Below are positions 17,838-31,464 of a stretch of DNA of 64,000 bases, piece by piece (position 1 is the stretch's first letter; every line of letters begins with the position of its first letter). The stretch is taken from assembly GCF_000238275.3 (NCBI RefSeq), contig NZ_AHCF03000003.1, positions 1,550,001-1,614,000 on the forward strand, read 5' to 3'. A program made the translations under genes and the position numbers. The DNA comes from Pseudoalteromonas undina (GTDB lineage: Bacteria > Pseudomonadota > Gammaproteobacteria > Enterobacterales > Alteromonadaceae). The notes under the pieces were generated by a model. It made no database searches and had not been told where the DNA came from. It worked only from the letters and a program-made list of their open reading frames with translations.

Positions 17838-19163
17838 TTATATAAATCGTTTAATAATAAAGTCGACTTTTACGCGCTTAGCTTGACCAAGCAGTTTTTT
17901 CACTGGCTGCGGGTAATCGCTCATAGTTTCTAAATCATCAGGGCCGGTTAAACGACGACAATGCTTTAAAATTTCTTGGCGTTCATTATCAATGTCGCGC
18001 ATTATCGTTTGCTCAGGGTCTTCTATCAGAATACCATTTTCGATATCTAGCCCCCATGCACGCGGATTTAAATTATGCCCGCTAAGTAAATGCACTTTAC
18101 GGTCACAACAAATCCCTTTTAAATGAAACGAGTTACTCTCGTGTTTCCACAGGTATACGTTTAAGTTGCCATTATCTATGTGGCGTTTTTGCGATTTTAC
18201 AAATTTATGCAAAATAGTTTCGTATAAATACGGTAATGCACCAATTTTACTAAACGGCTCGCTAGGTGGCAGGTAAAAATCGTTTGCGGTTTTATCGCCC
18301 ACCACAATAGTGACTTGTTTACCTTGCTTTAATAAGCGACGTAAAGAGCGCATTAAAGGAGCCGGGAAATTAAAATACGGCGTGTATAACACCAACTCTT
18401 GCTCGGTAGTATCAAACAGCGCTTTGATTAAGCGATTAAGTTCGTTATTACGACGGCCTAAACCCAAAAACAAACGAATGCCCATTGCATGAGTATTCAA
18501 TAGTTGCGCACTTTTATAGCTTGCCGATTTAAGCTCACGCATAAGTTGCTTTTGTTCAAGTTTAAAGTCAGCCATGCGTTTAAGCGGTCGTTGATCAATT
18601 CTTGGAACTGCTTCAGAGCTCAATAACGTTGATTCGATAAAGTCGACTACTGAGTCACATAACTCGCTTTGCGAAACTAAAAAGTATCGATCAAGTCGGT
18701 ATCGGTCGCTATATTGCAAATACACATTATTTAAACTGGCACCGCTATATAGCAATGTGTCGTCTATAACAAAGCCTTTTAAATGCAATACCCCAAACAG
18801 TTCTTTTGCCTTTACGGGAACACCATACACTTGAACGTTTGAATTAAACTTCTCTAAGCTGTCGCAATATAAGCTTGCATTGCCCTCTGACTTTTCTGCA
18901 CCAATTAAACCACGCTGTGCGCGATGAAAATCAACCAGTACTTTTATTTCAAGCGAAGGGTTAGCTAACGATGCACTGTGTAGTGCGGCTAATATTTCAC
19001 GACCCGCTTCATCATCTTGTAAGTAAAGTGTGGTGATATAAATTCGTTTTTTTGCGTTGGCAATTAAATCTAACAATTGCGTACGGTATTCTTGCGCATT
19101 GGTTAAGACGTTAACGTCTTTTGAAGTCAACCCAAATGCGGGTTTTTCTTGCCAAAATAACAT
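17838..19163 (-). CDS. pssA: CDP-diacylglycerol--serine O-phosphatidyltransferase (type I)
   Basis: A 441-residue phospholipase-D superfamily enzyme that makes phosphatidylserine, the precursor of phosphatidylethanolamine. It has two HKD half-sites: HLKGFVIDD (H127, K129, D134) followed by SGASLNN, and FHLKGICCDRK followed by SGHNLNPRAW. Length and motif spacing match the peripheral-membrane PssA of gammaproteobacteria (451 residues in E. coli), not the integral type II enzyme. The ATG at 19163 has no strong ribosome binding site. It is divergent from trxB with about 275 bases between. Confidence 0.95.
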   Translation of the reverse strand: MLFWQEKPAFGLTSKDVNVLTNAQEYRTQLLDLIANAKKRIYITTLYLQDDEAGREILAALHSASLANPSLEIKVLVDFHRAQRGLIGAEKSEGNASLYCDSLEKFNSNVQVYGVPVKAKELFGVLHLKGFVIDDTLLYSGASLNNVYLQYSDRYRLDRYFLVSQSELCDSVVDFIESTLLSSEAVPRIDQRPLKRMADFKLEQKQLMRELKSASYKSAQLLNTHAMGIRLFLGLGRRNNELNRLIKALFDTTEQELVLYTPYFNFPAPLMRSLRRLLKQGKQVTIVVGDKTANDFYLPPSEPFSKIGALPYLYETILHKFVKSQKRHIDNGNLNVYLWKHESNSFHLKGICCDRKVHLLSGHNLNPRAWGLDIENGILIEDPEQTIMRDIDNERQEILKHCRRLTGPDDLETMSDYPQPVKKLLGQAKRVKVDFIIKRFI

Positions 19164-19430
19164 AGTTGCCTATTCACTTAGGTCACATAATTAAGCAGTG
19201 ACAAATCAAAATTAGTTAAAAGATAACAAAAAAAATCAGGCTGGTCATGAATTAACGTTGTTTTATTGGCTAACAGTCTATTTATTAGGCGAGCACTGTC
19301 TTTAACGCATTTACTAGTACACATTAATGAACAGCTTCGCAATTTGCGAAAAAAAATAATCTCATCTTTTATTTACTTCCTGCTTGTTTTTCTTAGAATC
19401 GGGCGCATTAAAACCGTATTAAACGTTTAG

Positions 19431-20390
<960 letters not shown>

Positions 20391-20410
20391 GCATACATAG
20401 CATACTTTTG

Positions 20411-20434
20411 GGGCTGAATTTTCAGCCCTTTTTT
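20411..20434 (+). terminator. Terminator of trxB
   Basis: GGGCTGA and TCAGCCC pair around a 4-nt loop and are followed by six T, about 20 nt after the trxB stop. Confidence 0.85.
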
Positions 20435-20696
20435 GTGCCCAATTATTACGCCCGAGATAATTGTATCCGCACCAACATTCACTAGGATTATAGTTGAAAT
20501 TAGTCTTATTTATACAATTAATGGCTCAGGTACGATAGGATCTAAGGGTGAGCAACAAATACCGTCAAATTATATAAGTAAAACTAGCTATAATTATCGT
20601 CAGGAATAAAAGCTTTATTCATTTAGGCATTACTAGAAACTGTAAAATCAGTTAAAATGCTTAACTTCATATCAAGTAAATTACCGAGAGTTTTCT

Positions 20697-23510
20697 ATGA
20701 GTTTGTATACAAAATATATGGAAGAAATCCAAACCCGTAAAACGGAGCTTGGATTAAGCCCACAACCAATCGATAGCGCTGAACTAGTATCAGAAATAAT
20801 TAATCAAATTAAAGATACTAATAACGAGCACCGTAAAGATTCACTGCATTTCTTTATTTTTAATACTTTACCTGGAACAACCAGTGCTGCGGGCGTTAAA
20901 GCACAGTTTCTAAAAGAAATCATTTTAGGTGAAGAGCACGTTGCAGAGATCACTCCAGAATTTGCATTCGAACTACTTTCACACATGAAAGGCGGCCCAT
21001 CGATTGAAATGCTAATTGATTTAGCCTTTGCTGATGACGCAAAAATCGCAGCACAAGCTGCAGAAGTACTGAAAACTCAGGTATTCTTATACGATGCAGA
21101 TATGGAGCGCATTAAAGCGGCCTACGAATCAGATAACCCAATTGCTAAAGAATTACTAGAGAGCTTCTCAAAAGCTGAATTCTTCACAAAACTACCTGAC
21201 ATCGAAGAAAAAATCGAAGTAGTAACTTACATTGCTGGTGAAGGCGACATCTCAACTGATTTACTGTCTCCAGGTAACCAAGCACACTCGCGTGCTGACC
21301 GTGAATTACACGGTAAGTGCATGATCACTGAAGAAGCACAACAAGAAATTGTTGCCCTTCAAAAGAAACACCCTAACGCTAAAGTAATGCTTATTGCTGA
21401 AAAAGGCACCATGGGCGTTGGTTCATCACGTATGTCTGGTGTGAATAACGTAGCACTTTGGGCTGGTAAACAAGCAAGTCCATACGTTCCTTTCATCAAC
21501 ATTGCACCTGTTGTTGCAGGTACTAACGGTATTGCACCAATCTTCTTAACAACGGTTGATGTAACCGGCGGTATTGGTCTTGACCTTAAAAACTGGGTTA
21601 AAAAAGTAGATGCAGACGGCAATACAGTAACTGATGCAAATGGTGACGCTGTGCTTGAAGAAGCCTACTCTGTTGCTACTGGTACTGTGCTAACAATCAA
21701 TACTAAAGAGAAAAAACTTTATAACGGTGATAAAGAGCTTGTTGATATTTCATCAGCATTCACACCGCAAAAAGTTGAATTCATGAGAGCTGGCGGTTCT
21801 TACGCAGTTGTATTCGGTAAAAAACTACAAACGTTTGCTGCTGAAACTCTTGGCATTGAAACGCCGCTTGTTTATGCACCTTCAAAAGAAATTTCACACG
21901 AAGGCCAAGGCTTAACAGCGGTTGAAAAAATCTTTAACCGTAACGCGGTAGGTGTACTATCAGATACGCCACTTCACGCTGGCTCAAATGTTCGTGTTAA
22001 AGTGAACATCGTTGGTTCGCAAGATACAACCGGTCCAATGACAGCGCAAGAATTAGAAGCCATGGCTGCTTCAACGATTTCACCTCTTGTTGATGGTGCC
22101 TATCAATCTGGTTGTCATACAGCATCAGTATGGGATAGCAAAGCACAAGCAAACATTCCTAAACTAATGGCGTTTATGAATAAGTTTGGTTTGATCACTG
22201 CACGTGACCCGAAAGGCGTTTACCATGCAATGACTGACGTTATTCACAAAGTATTGAACGACATTACAATTGATGATCGCGCTATCATCATTGGTGGTGA
22301 CTCGCATACACGTATGTCTAAAGGCGTTGCCTTTGGTGCAGATTCAGGTACTGTTGCTGTTGCACTTGCAACCGGTGAATCTGCGATGCCGATTCCTGAT
22401 TCAGTTAAAGTAACGTTTAAAGGCAAAATGGCTAAGCATATGGATTTCCGCGATGTTGTACATGCAACGCAAGCGCAAATGCTTAAGCAATTTGGCGGCG
22501 AAAACGTATTCCAAGGTCGTATCATTGAAGTTCATATTGGTACCCTAATGGCTGACCAAGCGTTTACCTTCACTGACTGGACTGCAGAAATGAAAGCGAA
22601 AGCGTCAATCTGTATTTCAAATGATGAAACGTTAATTAAGTCAATTGAACTTGCTAAGTCACGTATCCAAATCATGATCAACAAAGGTATGGAAAACGAA
22701 GCACAAACGCTACAAGGTCTAATCGATTTAGCCGACAAGCGTATTGCAGGTATTCAATCTGGTGAAGAGCCAGCACTTTCTCCAGACGACAACGCTAAAT
22801 ACCACGCAGAAGTTGTGGTTGATTTAGACCAAATCGTTGAGCCAATGATTGCCGATCCAGACGTTAATAACGATGATGTTTCTAAGCGTTATACTCACGA
22901 TGTGATCCGCCCTGTTTCTTTTTACAACGACAAGCCTGTTGATTTAGGTTTTGTTGGTTCGTGTATGGTTCACAAAGGCGATATGAAAATTATTGCTCAC
23001 ATGCTACGTAACCTTGAGAAGAAAAACGGTTCTATCTCATTCAAAGCGCCATTAGTTGTTGCGCCACCAACATACAACATTGTTGATGAGCTTAAAGCGG
23101 AAGGCGATTGGGATATTCTTGCTAAATACGCAGGTTTTGAATTTGACGATGCAAAACCAAAAACGGCTGCACGTACTAAGTATGAAAATATCTTATACCT
23201 AGAACGTCCTGGTTGTAACCTATGTATGGGTAACCAAGAAAAAGCAGAACCAGGTGATACTGTTATCGCAACATCAACACGTCTTTTCCAAGGCCGTGTA
23301 GTAGCCGATACATCTGAGAAGAAAGGTGAATCACTTCTAGGTTCTACGCCAGTTGTAGTTCTATCTTCTGTTCTTGGTCGTTTCCCGACTATGGAAGAGT
23401 ATAAGTCTGCGGTTGAAGGTATTGACCTTACATCGTTTACACCTGTTGAAGAAGCAATGACAACTAAGTTCAACGCAGGTGAAGCTGTACCAGTAAAAGT
23501 GGTTAGCTAA
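20697..23510 (+). CDS. acnB: Aconitate hydratase B (aconitase 2 / 2-methylisocitrate dehydratase)
   Basis: A 937-residue TCA-cycle enzyme that isomerises citrate and isocitrate using a [4Fe-4S] cluster. The AcnB order is present: an N-terminal HEAT-like region, the small swivel domain with MGVGSSRMSG, then the cluster domains with GSQDTTGPMT, GGDSHTRMS, FVGSCMVHKG and PGCNLCMGNQ, which supply the cluster cysteines. It is about 70 residues longer than E. coli AcnB (865) and diverges from it in many places, resembling a long form. It is monocistronic: 300 bases of leader upstream and a terminator after it. A second aconitase-family gene (acnD) in the prp operon has a different role. Confidence 0.95.
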   Translation: MSLYTKYMEEIQTRKTELGLSPQPIDSAELVSEIINQIKDTNNEHRKDSLHFFIFNTLPGTTSAAGVKAQFLKEIILGEEHVAEITPEFAFELLSHMKGGPSIEMLIDLAFADDAKIAAQAAEVLKTQVFLYDADMERIKAAYESDNPIAKELLESFSKAEFFTKLPDIEEKIEVVTYIAGEGDISTDLLSPGNQAHSRADRELHGKCMITEEAQQEIVALQKKHPNAKVMLIAEKGTMGVGSSRMSGVNNVALWAGKQASPYVPFINIAPVVAGTNGIAPIFLTTVDVTGGIGLDLKNWVKKVDADGNTVTDANGDAVLEEAYSVATGTVLTINTKEKKLYNGDKELVDISSAFTPQKVEFMRAGGSYAVVFGKKLQTFAAETLGIETPLVYAPSKEISHEGQGLTAVEKIFNRNAVGVLSDTPLHAGSNVRVKVNIVGSQDTTGPMTAQELEAMAASTISPLVDGAYQSGCHTASVWDSKAQANIPKLMAFMNKFGLITARDPKGVYHAMTDVIHKVLNDITIDDRAIIIGGDSHTRMSKGVAFGADSGTVAVALATGESAMPIPDSVKVTFKGKMAKHMDFRDVVHATQAQMLKQFGGENVFQGRIIEVHIGTLMADQAFTFTDWTAEMKAKASICISNDETLIKSIELAKSRIQIMINKGMENEAQTLQGLIDLADKRIAGIQSGEEPALSPDDNAKYHAEVVVDLDQIVEPMIADPDVNNDDVSKRYTHDVIRPVSFYNDKPVDLGFVGSCMVHKGDMKIIAHMLRNLEKKNGSISFKAPLVVAPPTYNIVDELKAEGDWDILAKYAGFEFDDAKPKTAARTKYENILYLERPGCNLCMGNQEKAEPGDTVIATSTRLFQGRVVADTSEKKGESLLGSTPVVVLSSVLGRFPTMEEYKSAVEGIDLTSFTPVEEAMTTKFNAGEAVPVKVVS

Positions 23511-23533
23511 TTCGATTAGTTTACCATTTAATT

Positions 23534-23560
23534 AAGCGCGTTTTTTAACGCGCTTTTTTT
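23534..23560 (+). terminator. Terminator of acnB
   Basis: AAGCGCG and CGCGCTT pair around TTTTTTAA and run into a T tract, about 24 nt after the acnB stop. Confidence 0.85.
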
Positions 23561-23702
23561 ATGCCTGTAATTTGCTTTACAGATATAGTTCTTAGAATGT
23601 AAACCGTGTAGGAGGCTTTGGACAACACAATAATTTGTGGTTTGTGATTTTAAAGCAACAGGTTACACTTTATCTTGACCATGCAGTTATTCAATCGGTG
23701 TT

Positions 23703-24419
23703 ATGACTAAACAACTTTATCAACTCGCTCAAAGCCACTTTACTTTTCCTGATCCCAACCATGCATTAGATGATCCAGATGGTTTGCTTGCCATTGGTGG
23801 ATGTTTATCGGTAACGCGGTTAAAAAATGCCTATTTATCTGGTATTTTTCCGTGGTTTAGTGAGCAAGAGCCAATTATGTGGTGGTCACCGAGTGAGCGC
23901 GGTATTGTTGAGCTTAATGACTTTCATGTTAGTAAAAGCTTACGAAAACATTTAAAAAAGCACCCGGTCACCGTAACTATTAATCATGCCTTTGAAGAAG
24001 TGATAGAAGCGTGCCGCGATCAACGCATTGATACCGATGGCACTTGGATAACCCCGCAAATGCAACAGGCGTACATAAAAGCGCATTACAATGGCATAGC
24101 TCATAGTTTAGAGGTATGGCGTGAGGGAGAGCTTGTAGGCGGCTTATATGGGATTATGCAAACTGGCGTTTTTTGTGGTGAATCAATGTTTCATCATCAA
24201 ACAAATTGCTCCAAACTGGCGATGTGGGCGCTGGTTAATTGGCTTAAGCGCCATAATGCGCATTTTATTGATTGCCAATTAGAAAATCCTTATTTAATGT
24301 CGTTAGGTGCCAGCGTGATTCCACGTGAAGAATTTTTAACTAAACTTAATAAAGCACAGTGTTACACCCCAGCTGCCAGTATGTGGCAGCCACAGGAGCT
24401 AATCGCGATATATGAATGA
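23703..24419 (+). CDS. aat: Leucyl/phenylalanyl-tRNA--protein transferase
   Basis: A 238-residue enzyme that adds Leu or Phe from tRNA to proteins starting with Arg or Lys, marking them for ClpS-ClpAP. Family signatures: FPDPNHALDDPDGLLAIGG near the start, GIFPWFSEQEPIMWWSPSER, GTWITPQMQQAY, and GGLYGIMQTGVFCGESMFH. The length is normal. It overlaps bpt by eight bases (ATGA-type junction), so the two transferases are translationally coupled. ClpA and ClpS, the degradation machinery for the same pathway, lie 1-4 kb away on the other strand. Confidence 0.97.
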   Translation: MTKQLYQLAQSHFTFPDPNHALDDPDGLLAIGGCLSVTRLKNAYLSGIFPWFSEQEPIMWWSPSERGIVELNDFHVSKSLRKHLKKHPVTVTINHAFEEVIEACRDQRIDTDGTWITPQMQQAYIKAHYNGIAHSLEVWREGELVGGLYGIMQTGVFCGESMFHHQTNCSKLAMWALVNWLKRHNAHFIDCQLENPYLMSLGASVIPREEFLTKLNKAQCYTPAASMWQPQELIAIYE

Positions 24420-25116
24420 ACAACTTCCGGCTCGTATAGGCCTAAGCCAACCGTTTGAATGCAGTTATTTACCTGATCGCCAAGAACAATTGCTGGTGAT
24501 ACTCGACCCAAGTTGTTACAGCAGCAACAAGTTTGAATCATTATTAGGATTAGGCTTTCGTCGCAGCGGTAACCAAATTTACCGTCCGCACTGCCCTATT
24601 TGCAGCGCATGTAGTTCTGTGCGCGTTTTAGCTGATGAGTTTATGCCGACAAAATCGCAAAAACGTAAACTTAACAAAGCAAAAAACCGCTTTGAGGTAA
24701 AATATTCACAGGTTGAACGCGAACAATACTACCCACTTTACAGTAAATACATTAGTTTACGTCATCAAGACGGTTCTATGTATCCACCTGATAAATCACA
24801 ATTTCAAAGTTTTTTGTTTTGTAGCTGGTTAACCATCACCTTTATAGAGCTTTGGGATCAAGAAAACTTAGTAGCCGTTGCTGTAACTGATTGTATGGAC
24901 AACGCTATTTCCGCTATTTATACATTTTTTGACCCTGACTACGAACACTTCAGTTTAGGGACTGTAATGATATTACAGCAGCTTAAATTTGCTAAACAGC
25001 AACACAAACAGTTTGTTTATTTAGGCTATCAAATAGATGAATGCGACAAAATGAAGTATAAAACCCAGTTTTTACCTGCCCAAAAACAGCTCAATGACCA
25101 GTGGGTGGCTATTTAA
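24412..25116 (+). CDS. bpt: Aspartate/glutamate leucyltransferase (Bpt, formerly arginyltransferase-like)
   Basis: A 234-residue aminoacyl-tRNA protein transferase that adds Leu to N-terminal Asp or Glu, giving the bacterial N-degron pathway a branch that E. coli lacks. Seen: CSYLPDRQEQLLVILDP, FRRSGNQIYRPHCPICSAC with the CPICSAC cysteines of the ATE N-domain, SQKRKLNKAKNRF, and the GNAT-like C-domain with SAIYTFFDPDYEHFSLGT and YLGYQIDECDKM. It overlaps aat by eight bases and is followed by infA after 90 bases. Confidence 0.96.
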   Translation: MNEQLPARIGLSQPFECSYLPDRQEQLLVILDPSCYSSNKFESLLGLGFRRSGNQIYRPHCPICSACSSVRVLADEFMPTKSQKRKLNKAKNRFEVKYSQVEREQYYPLYSKYISLRHQDGSMYPPDKSQFQSFLFCSWLTITFIELWDQENLVAVAVTDCMDNAISAIYTFFDPDYEHFSLGTVMILQQLKFAKQQHKQFVYLGYQIDECDKMKYKTQFLPAQKQLNDQWVAI

Positions 25117-25188
25117 TTTACAAAAATAGCCCCTGCGCCTTTACTTATTGGCGTATTTTGGGCAAAATCTGCAGCGTTTAACTATTAA

Positions 25189-25425
<237 letters not shown>

Positions 25426-25477
25426 GTAAGTGCGTAAACGAGATTTAGTTTTTGGCTAGTGAAAACTAGCTTTAAGC

Positions 25478-25527
25478 GTTTATTAAATGTAATTACTGGC
25501 TACTACCATTAATTACATTTAATAAAC
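25478..25527. repeat. Perfect 18-bp inverted repeat after infA
   Basis: Arms 25478-25495 and 25510-25527 (GTTTATTAAATGTAATTA and its reverse complement) flank a 14-nt loop. It lies immediately before the infA terminator and after a shorter hairpin GCTAGT-GAAA-ACTAGC at 25455-25470. The infA 3' region therefore holds three hairpins in a row; the purpose is unknown. Confidence 0.75.
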
Positions 25528-25555
25528 AAAAAACCCAGCCTTTGCTGGGTTTTTT
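25528..25555 (+). terminator. Terminator of the aat-bpt-infA unit
   Basis: AAAAAACCCAGC and GCTGGGTTTTTT form a 12-bp stem around CTTT, with terminal A and T tracts, usable in both directions. Confidence 0.85.
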
Positions 25556-25577
25556 GTTGCCTATTTCTTTGGCAAAT

Positions 25578-25605
25578 AAAAAAGCCTGCATAAAGCAGGC
25601 TTTTT
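25578..25605 (-). terminator. Terminator of clpS-clpA
   Basis: AAAAAGCCTGC and GCAGGCTTTTT pair around ATAAA just after the clpA stop. Read on the minus strand it ends in a T tract. Confidence 0.82.
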
Positions 25606-25625
25606 AAATTGCTAACTTTTTTAGT

Positions 25626-27893
25626 TTAGGCTGGCGTTAAGTCACTCTCGTAATCAAAACGCAGTTTTTTATCTTTAACCGATACTTTTACCGTACCGCC
25701 AGAAATTAGCTCACCAAACAGTATTTCGTTAGCCAATTGCTTTTTAAGATCTTCTTGGATAACACGCGCCATAGGACGCGCGCCCATTGCTTTGTCATAG
25801 CCTTTATCAGCCAACCACTCACGAGCTTTAGAAGTAAGCTCAAGGTTAACTGACTTCTTATCCAGTTGCGCTTGTAACTCAACAACAAATTTATCAACCA
25901 CTTGCAAAATAACCTCTTTTTCGAGGTGATTAAACCAAATAATGTTATCTAAGCGGTTTCTAAATTCAGGTGAAAATACTTTGTTAATTTCACCCATTGC
26001 ATCGTGTGTGTGATCTTGCTCACTAAAACCAATCGACTTACGCGTGGTTTCTTGCACGCCGGCATTGGTGGTCATCACCACTACTACGTTTCTAAAGTCA
26101 GCTTTTCGGCCGTTATTATCTGTTAGCGTACCGTGATCCATAACTTGTAATAAAATGTTGTAGATATCAGGATGCGCTTTTTCAATTTCATCCAGCAATA
26201 CCACTGCATGTGGGTTTTTGATCACCGCTTCTGTTAATAAGCCGCCTTGTTCAAAACCTACATAACCCGGAGGCGCACCAATTAAACGGCTCACCGCATG
26301 GCGCTCAACGTATTCAGACATATCAAAACGAATAAACTCAACACCCATGCATTTAGCTAATTGCTTGGTAACCTCTGTTTTACCTACCCCTGTTGGGCCT
26401 GCAAATAAGAACGAACCAACCGGTTTGTTCTCGTTTGCTAAACCTGAGCGCGATAAGCGAATAGCAGAAGTTAATGCATCAATGGATTGATCTTGTCCAA
26501 ACACCAACATTTTTAAATTACGGTCTAAGTTTTTCAGCGTTTCTTTATCAGACGACGACACATTTTGAGGCGGAATACGCGCCATTTTAGACACAATCAT
26601 CTCAATATCAGATACACCAATGGTTTTTTTACGCTTAGACGTAGGCAGTAGCCGTTGGCTTGCGCCTGCTTCATCAATAACGTCAATCGCTTTATCAGGT
26701 AAGTGACGCTCATTAATGTACTTGGCACTTAGCTCGGCGGCTGCTTTTAACGCTTTTTGCGTATAACGAATACCATGGTGTGCTTCGTAACGATCTTTTA
26801 AGCCGTTAAGAATTTTAGTGGTATCTTCAACGCTAGGTTCAAGCACATCAATTTTTTGAAAGCGACGGACAAGGGCGCGATCTTTTTCAAAAATATTCTT
26901 GTACTCACCGTAAGTGGTAGAACCCATACAACGTAATTGCCCACTTGAGAGTAACGGCTTAATTAAGTTTGAGGCATCCATTACCCCACCTGAGGCAGCA
27001 CCTGCACCAATAATGGTGTGAATTTCATCAATAAATAAAATTGAACCTGCTTTTGCTTGTAACTCTTTTAATAAACTTTTAAAGCGTTTTTCAAAATCGC
27101 CTCGGTATTTGGTACCGGCAAGTAACGCGCCCATATCTAAGGAGTACACAACCGCATCAGCAATGACTTCAGGCACTTGTTCGTTAACAATACGATAGGC
27201 TAAGCCCTCGGCAATAGCAGTTTTACCTACGCCGGCTTCACCAACCAGTAATGGGTTATTCTTTTTACGACGACACAGCACTTGCACTGTGCGCTCTACT
27301 TCACTATCACGGCCAACAAGCGGGTCAATATTACCCTCTTTAGCGTGTATATTAAGGTTAGTTGTAAAGCTGTCGAGCTTACTCGCTTCTTCGCTTGCTA
27401 CTTCTTGCACCTCTTCATGAATATCGTCGGTATCATCGCCTAATTCGTCGTCACCTTTGGCGATACCATGAGAAATGAAGTTAACAATATCAAGTCGAGA
27501 AATATCATTCTTTTTAAGTAAGTACACGGCTTGGCTTTCTTGCTCAGAAAAAATAGCGACCAGCACATTAACGCCTGTGACTTCATTTTTGCCAGAAGAT
27601 TGCACATGAAATACAGCGCGCTGTAATACCCGCTGAAAACCAAGTGTTGGTTGAGTTTCGCGCTCTTCTTCTAAATCAGGAATAACCGGTGTGGTTTCAT
27701 CAATAAATTCAAGTAACTCTGTTTTTAATCCAGAAACGTCAACACCACACGCATTAAGCGCTTCTCCAGCTGATGGGTTGTCGAGTAGAGCTAATAAAAG
27801 GTGCTCTACGGTCATAAACTCATGACGACGTGTACGCGCTTCACGAAACGCAGTGTTCAAAGTTAGTTCTAAGTCTTTATTTAGCATTGGCAA
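25626..27893 (-). CDS. clpA: ATP-dependent Clp protease ATP-binding subunit ClpA
   Basis: A 755-residue class 1 Clp/Hsp100 unfoldase that feeds substrates to ClpP. An N-terminal ClpS-binding repeat domain (residues 1-145) is followed by AAA+ domain 1 with [15 protein letters not shown] and [15 protein letters not shown], and AAA+ domain 2 with [15 protein letters not shown] and [14 protein letters not shown] ClpP-contact IGF motif is visible (KSIGFSEQ). Length matches E. coli ClpA (758). It follows clpS by 62 bases and ends before a terminator. Its adaptor and the two tRNA-protein transferases that make N-degrons are neighbours. Confidence 0.97.
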   Translation of the reverse strand: MPMLNKDLELTLNTAFREARTRRHEFMTVEHLLLALLDNPSAGEALNACGVDVSGLKTELLEFIDETTPVIPDLEEERETQPTLGFQRVLQRAVFHVQSSGKNEVTGVNVLVAIFSEQESQAVYLLKKNDISRLDIVNFISHGIAKGDDELGDDTDDIHEEVQEVASEEASKLDSFTTNLNIHAKEGNIDPLVGRDSEVERTVQVLCRRKKNNPLLVGEAGVGKTAIAEGLAYRIVNEQVPEVIADAVVYSLDMGALLAGTKYRGDFEKRFKSLLKELQAKAGSILFIDEIHTIIGAGAASGGVMDASNLIKPLLSSGQLRCMGSTTYGEYKNIFEKDRALVRRFQKIDVLEPSVEDTTKILNGLKDRYEAHHGIRYTQKALKAAAELSAKYINERHLPDKAIDVIDEAGASQRLLPTSKRKKTIGVSDIEMIVSKMARIPPQNVSSSDKETLKNLDRNLKMLVFGQDQSIDALTSAIRLSRSGLANENKPVGSFLFAGPTGVGKTEVTKQLAKCMGVEFIRFDMSEYVERHAVSRLIGAPPGYVGFEQGGLLTEAVIKNPHAVVLLDEIEKAHPDIYNILLQVMDHGTLTDNNGRKADFRNVVVVMTTNAGVQETTRKSIGFSEQDHTHDAMGEINKVFSPEFRNRLDNIIWFNHLEKEVILQVVDKFVVELQAQLDKKSVNLELTSKAREWLADKGYDKAMGARPMARVIQEDLKKQLANEILFGELISGGTVKVSVKDKKLRFDYESDLTPA

Positions 27894-27955
27894 CCCCTTA
27901 CAGAGATAATAATTTTATACCGCACTTCAAAGATGAAAGTTCACCTTTGTGGTAT

Positions 27956-28273
27956 TTATTCCTGCTCACAACTACATAGCAGTGGATGCTCGTTATCCCT
28001 TGAGTAGCGGTTAACTTGCTCAGCCTTAGTATGTGCTACGTCGGCGCTGTAAACACCACATATGCCCTTACCTTGCTGATGTATTTGCAGCATCACATCA
28101 GTTGCTCTATCGCTATCCATATTAAAAAACGTCATTAAGATCTCTATTACAAAATCCATCGGCGTGTAATCATCGTTGTTTAACACAACTTTATATTTTC
28201 GCGGTGGCTGCAACTTTTGCTTTTCACTATCGCGAACGGTGTCGATAACACCAGAATCTTTCATACCACTCAT
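27956..28273 (-). CDS. clpS: ATP-dependent Clp protease adaptor ClpS
   Basis: A 105-residue adaptor that binds N-terminal Leu, Phe, Tyr or Trp and delivers such proteins to ClpA. The signature [20 protein letters not shown] contains the N-end-residue pocket (NDDYTPM), followed by the conserved helix stretch and [20 protein letters not shown]. It is first of a clpS-clpA operon and is divergent from cspD, exactly as in E. coli. Confidence 0.97.
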   Translation of the reverse strand: MSGMKDSGVIDTVRDSEKQKLQPPRKYKVVLNNDDYTPMDFVIEILMTFFNMDSDRATDVMLQIHQQGKGICGVYSADVAHTKAEQVNRYSRDNEHPLLCSCEQE

Positions 28274-28355
28274 AATTAAATATAGTCTTGTCTTTGTAAC
28301 TCAAGCAAACTTGAATAAAAAAATAAATAAAATGTTAAAAAATAACCTAAAACAC

Positions 28356-28383
28356 TTGACTGGTTGCTTAAATAAACTACAGT
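28356..28383 (+). promoter_or_regulatory. Candidate sigma-70 promoter of cspD
   Basis: TTGACT, a 16-base spacer and TACAGT lie about 90 bases before the cspD ATG. The match is moderate and unsupported by anything else. Confidence 0.3.
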
Positions 28384-28473
28384 CAAATGGTGATTGATTA
28401 AACCTTAGTCAGTCTAGCAAACAATACAGTTTAGGATAACTAAATTAGTCAACTTATAGAAGGATGTAGAAGT

Positions 28474-28692
28474 ATGGCTTGTGGTAAAGTCAAATGGTTC
28501 AACAACGCCAAAGGTTTTGGTTTCATCGTAGAAGACGGTTGCGAGAACGACATTTTTGCTCATTACTCCACTATTGTAATGGACGGATACAAGACGCTTA
28601 AAGCTGGTCAAGATGTTACCTTCGAATTACAACAGGGCCCTAAAGGTCTACACGCTACTAATATAGCCCCTAACGGCGATATTATAGAGTGA
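28474..28692 (+). CDS. cspD: Cold-shock-domain protein CspD
   Basis: A 72-residue single cold-shock domain. RNP1 (KGFGFIVED) and RNP2 (DIFAHYSTI) are present, so it should bind single-stranded nucleic acid; E. coli CspD inhibits replication in stationary phase. MACGKVKWFNNAKGF and the position divergent from clpS identify it as cspD rather than a cold-induced paralogue. The ribosome binding site is AAGGATG eight bases before ATG. There is no long cold-shock type 5' leader in front. Confidence 0.93.
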   Translation: MACGKVKWFNNAKGFGFIVEDGCENDIFAHYSTIVMDGYKTLKAGQDVTFELQQGPKGLHATNIAPNGDIIE

Positions 28693-31369
<2,677 letters not shown>

Positions 31370-31385
31370 ATCAGTTAAATGAATG

Positions 31386-31412
31386 AAAAGGCGCTCATAG
31401 AGCGCCTTTTTT
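31386..31412 (+). terminator. Terminator of icd
   Basis: AAAAGGCGCT and AGCGCCTTTT with a CATAG-type loop, then extra T, 16 nt after the icd stop. Confidence 0.85.
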
Positions 31413-31422
31413 GTGCCTAAGA

Positions 31423-31446
31423 AAAAGGCCGCTAATGCGGCCTTTT
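31423..31446 (-). terminator. Terminator of the amidohydrolase pair
   Basis: AAAAGGCCGC and GCGGCCTTTT around TAAT, just after the stop of the minus-strand gene at 31465; A/T tracts on both sides. Confidence 0.8.
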
Positions 31447-31464
31447 CAATTCAACTTTAAAAGT

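Noticed and set aside
20804..23473. Minus-strand open frames within acnB
   Set aside because: Antisense shadows caused by biased codon use in a highly expressed gene.
28371..28397. Cold-shock type long leader for cspD
   Set aside because: No cold-box or extended leader; the cspD type does not need one.
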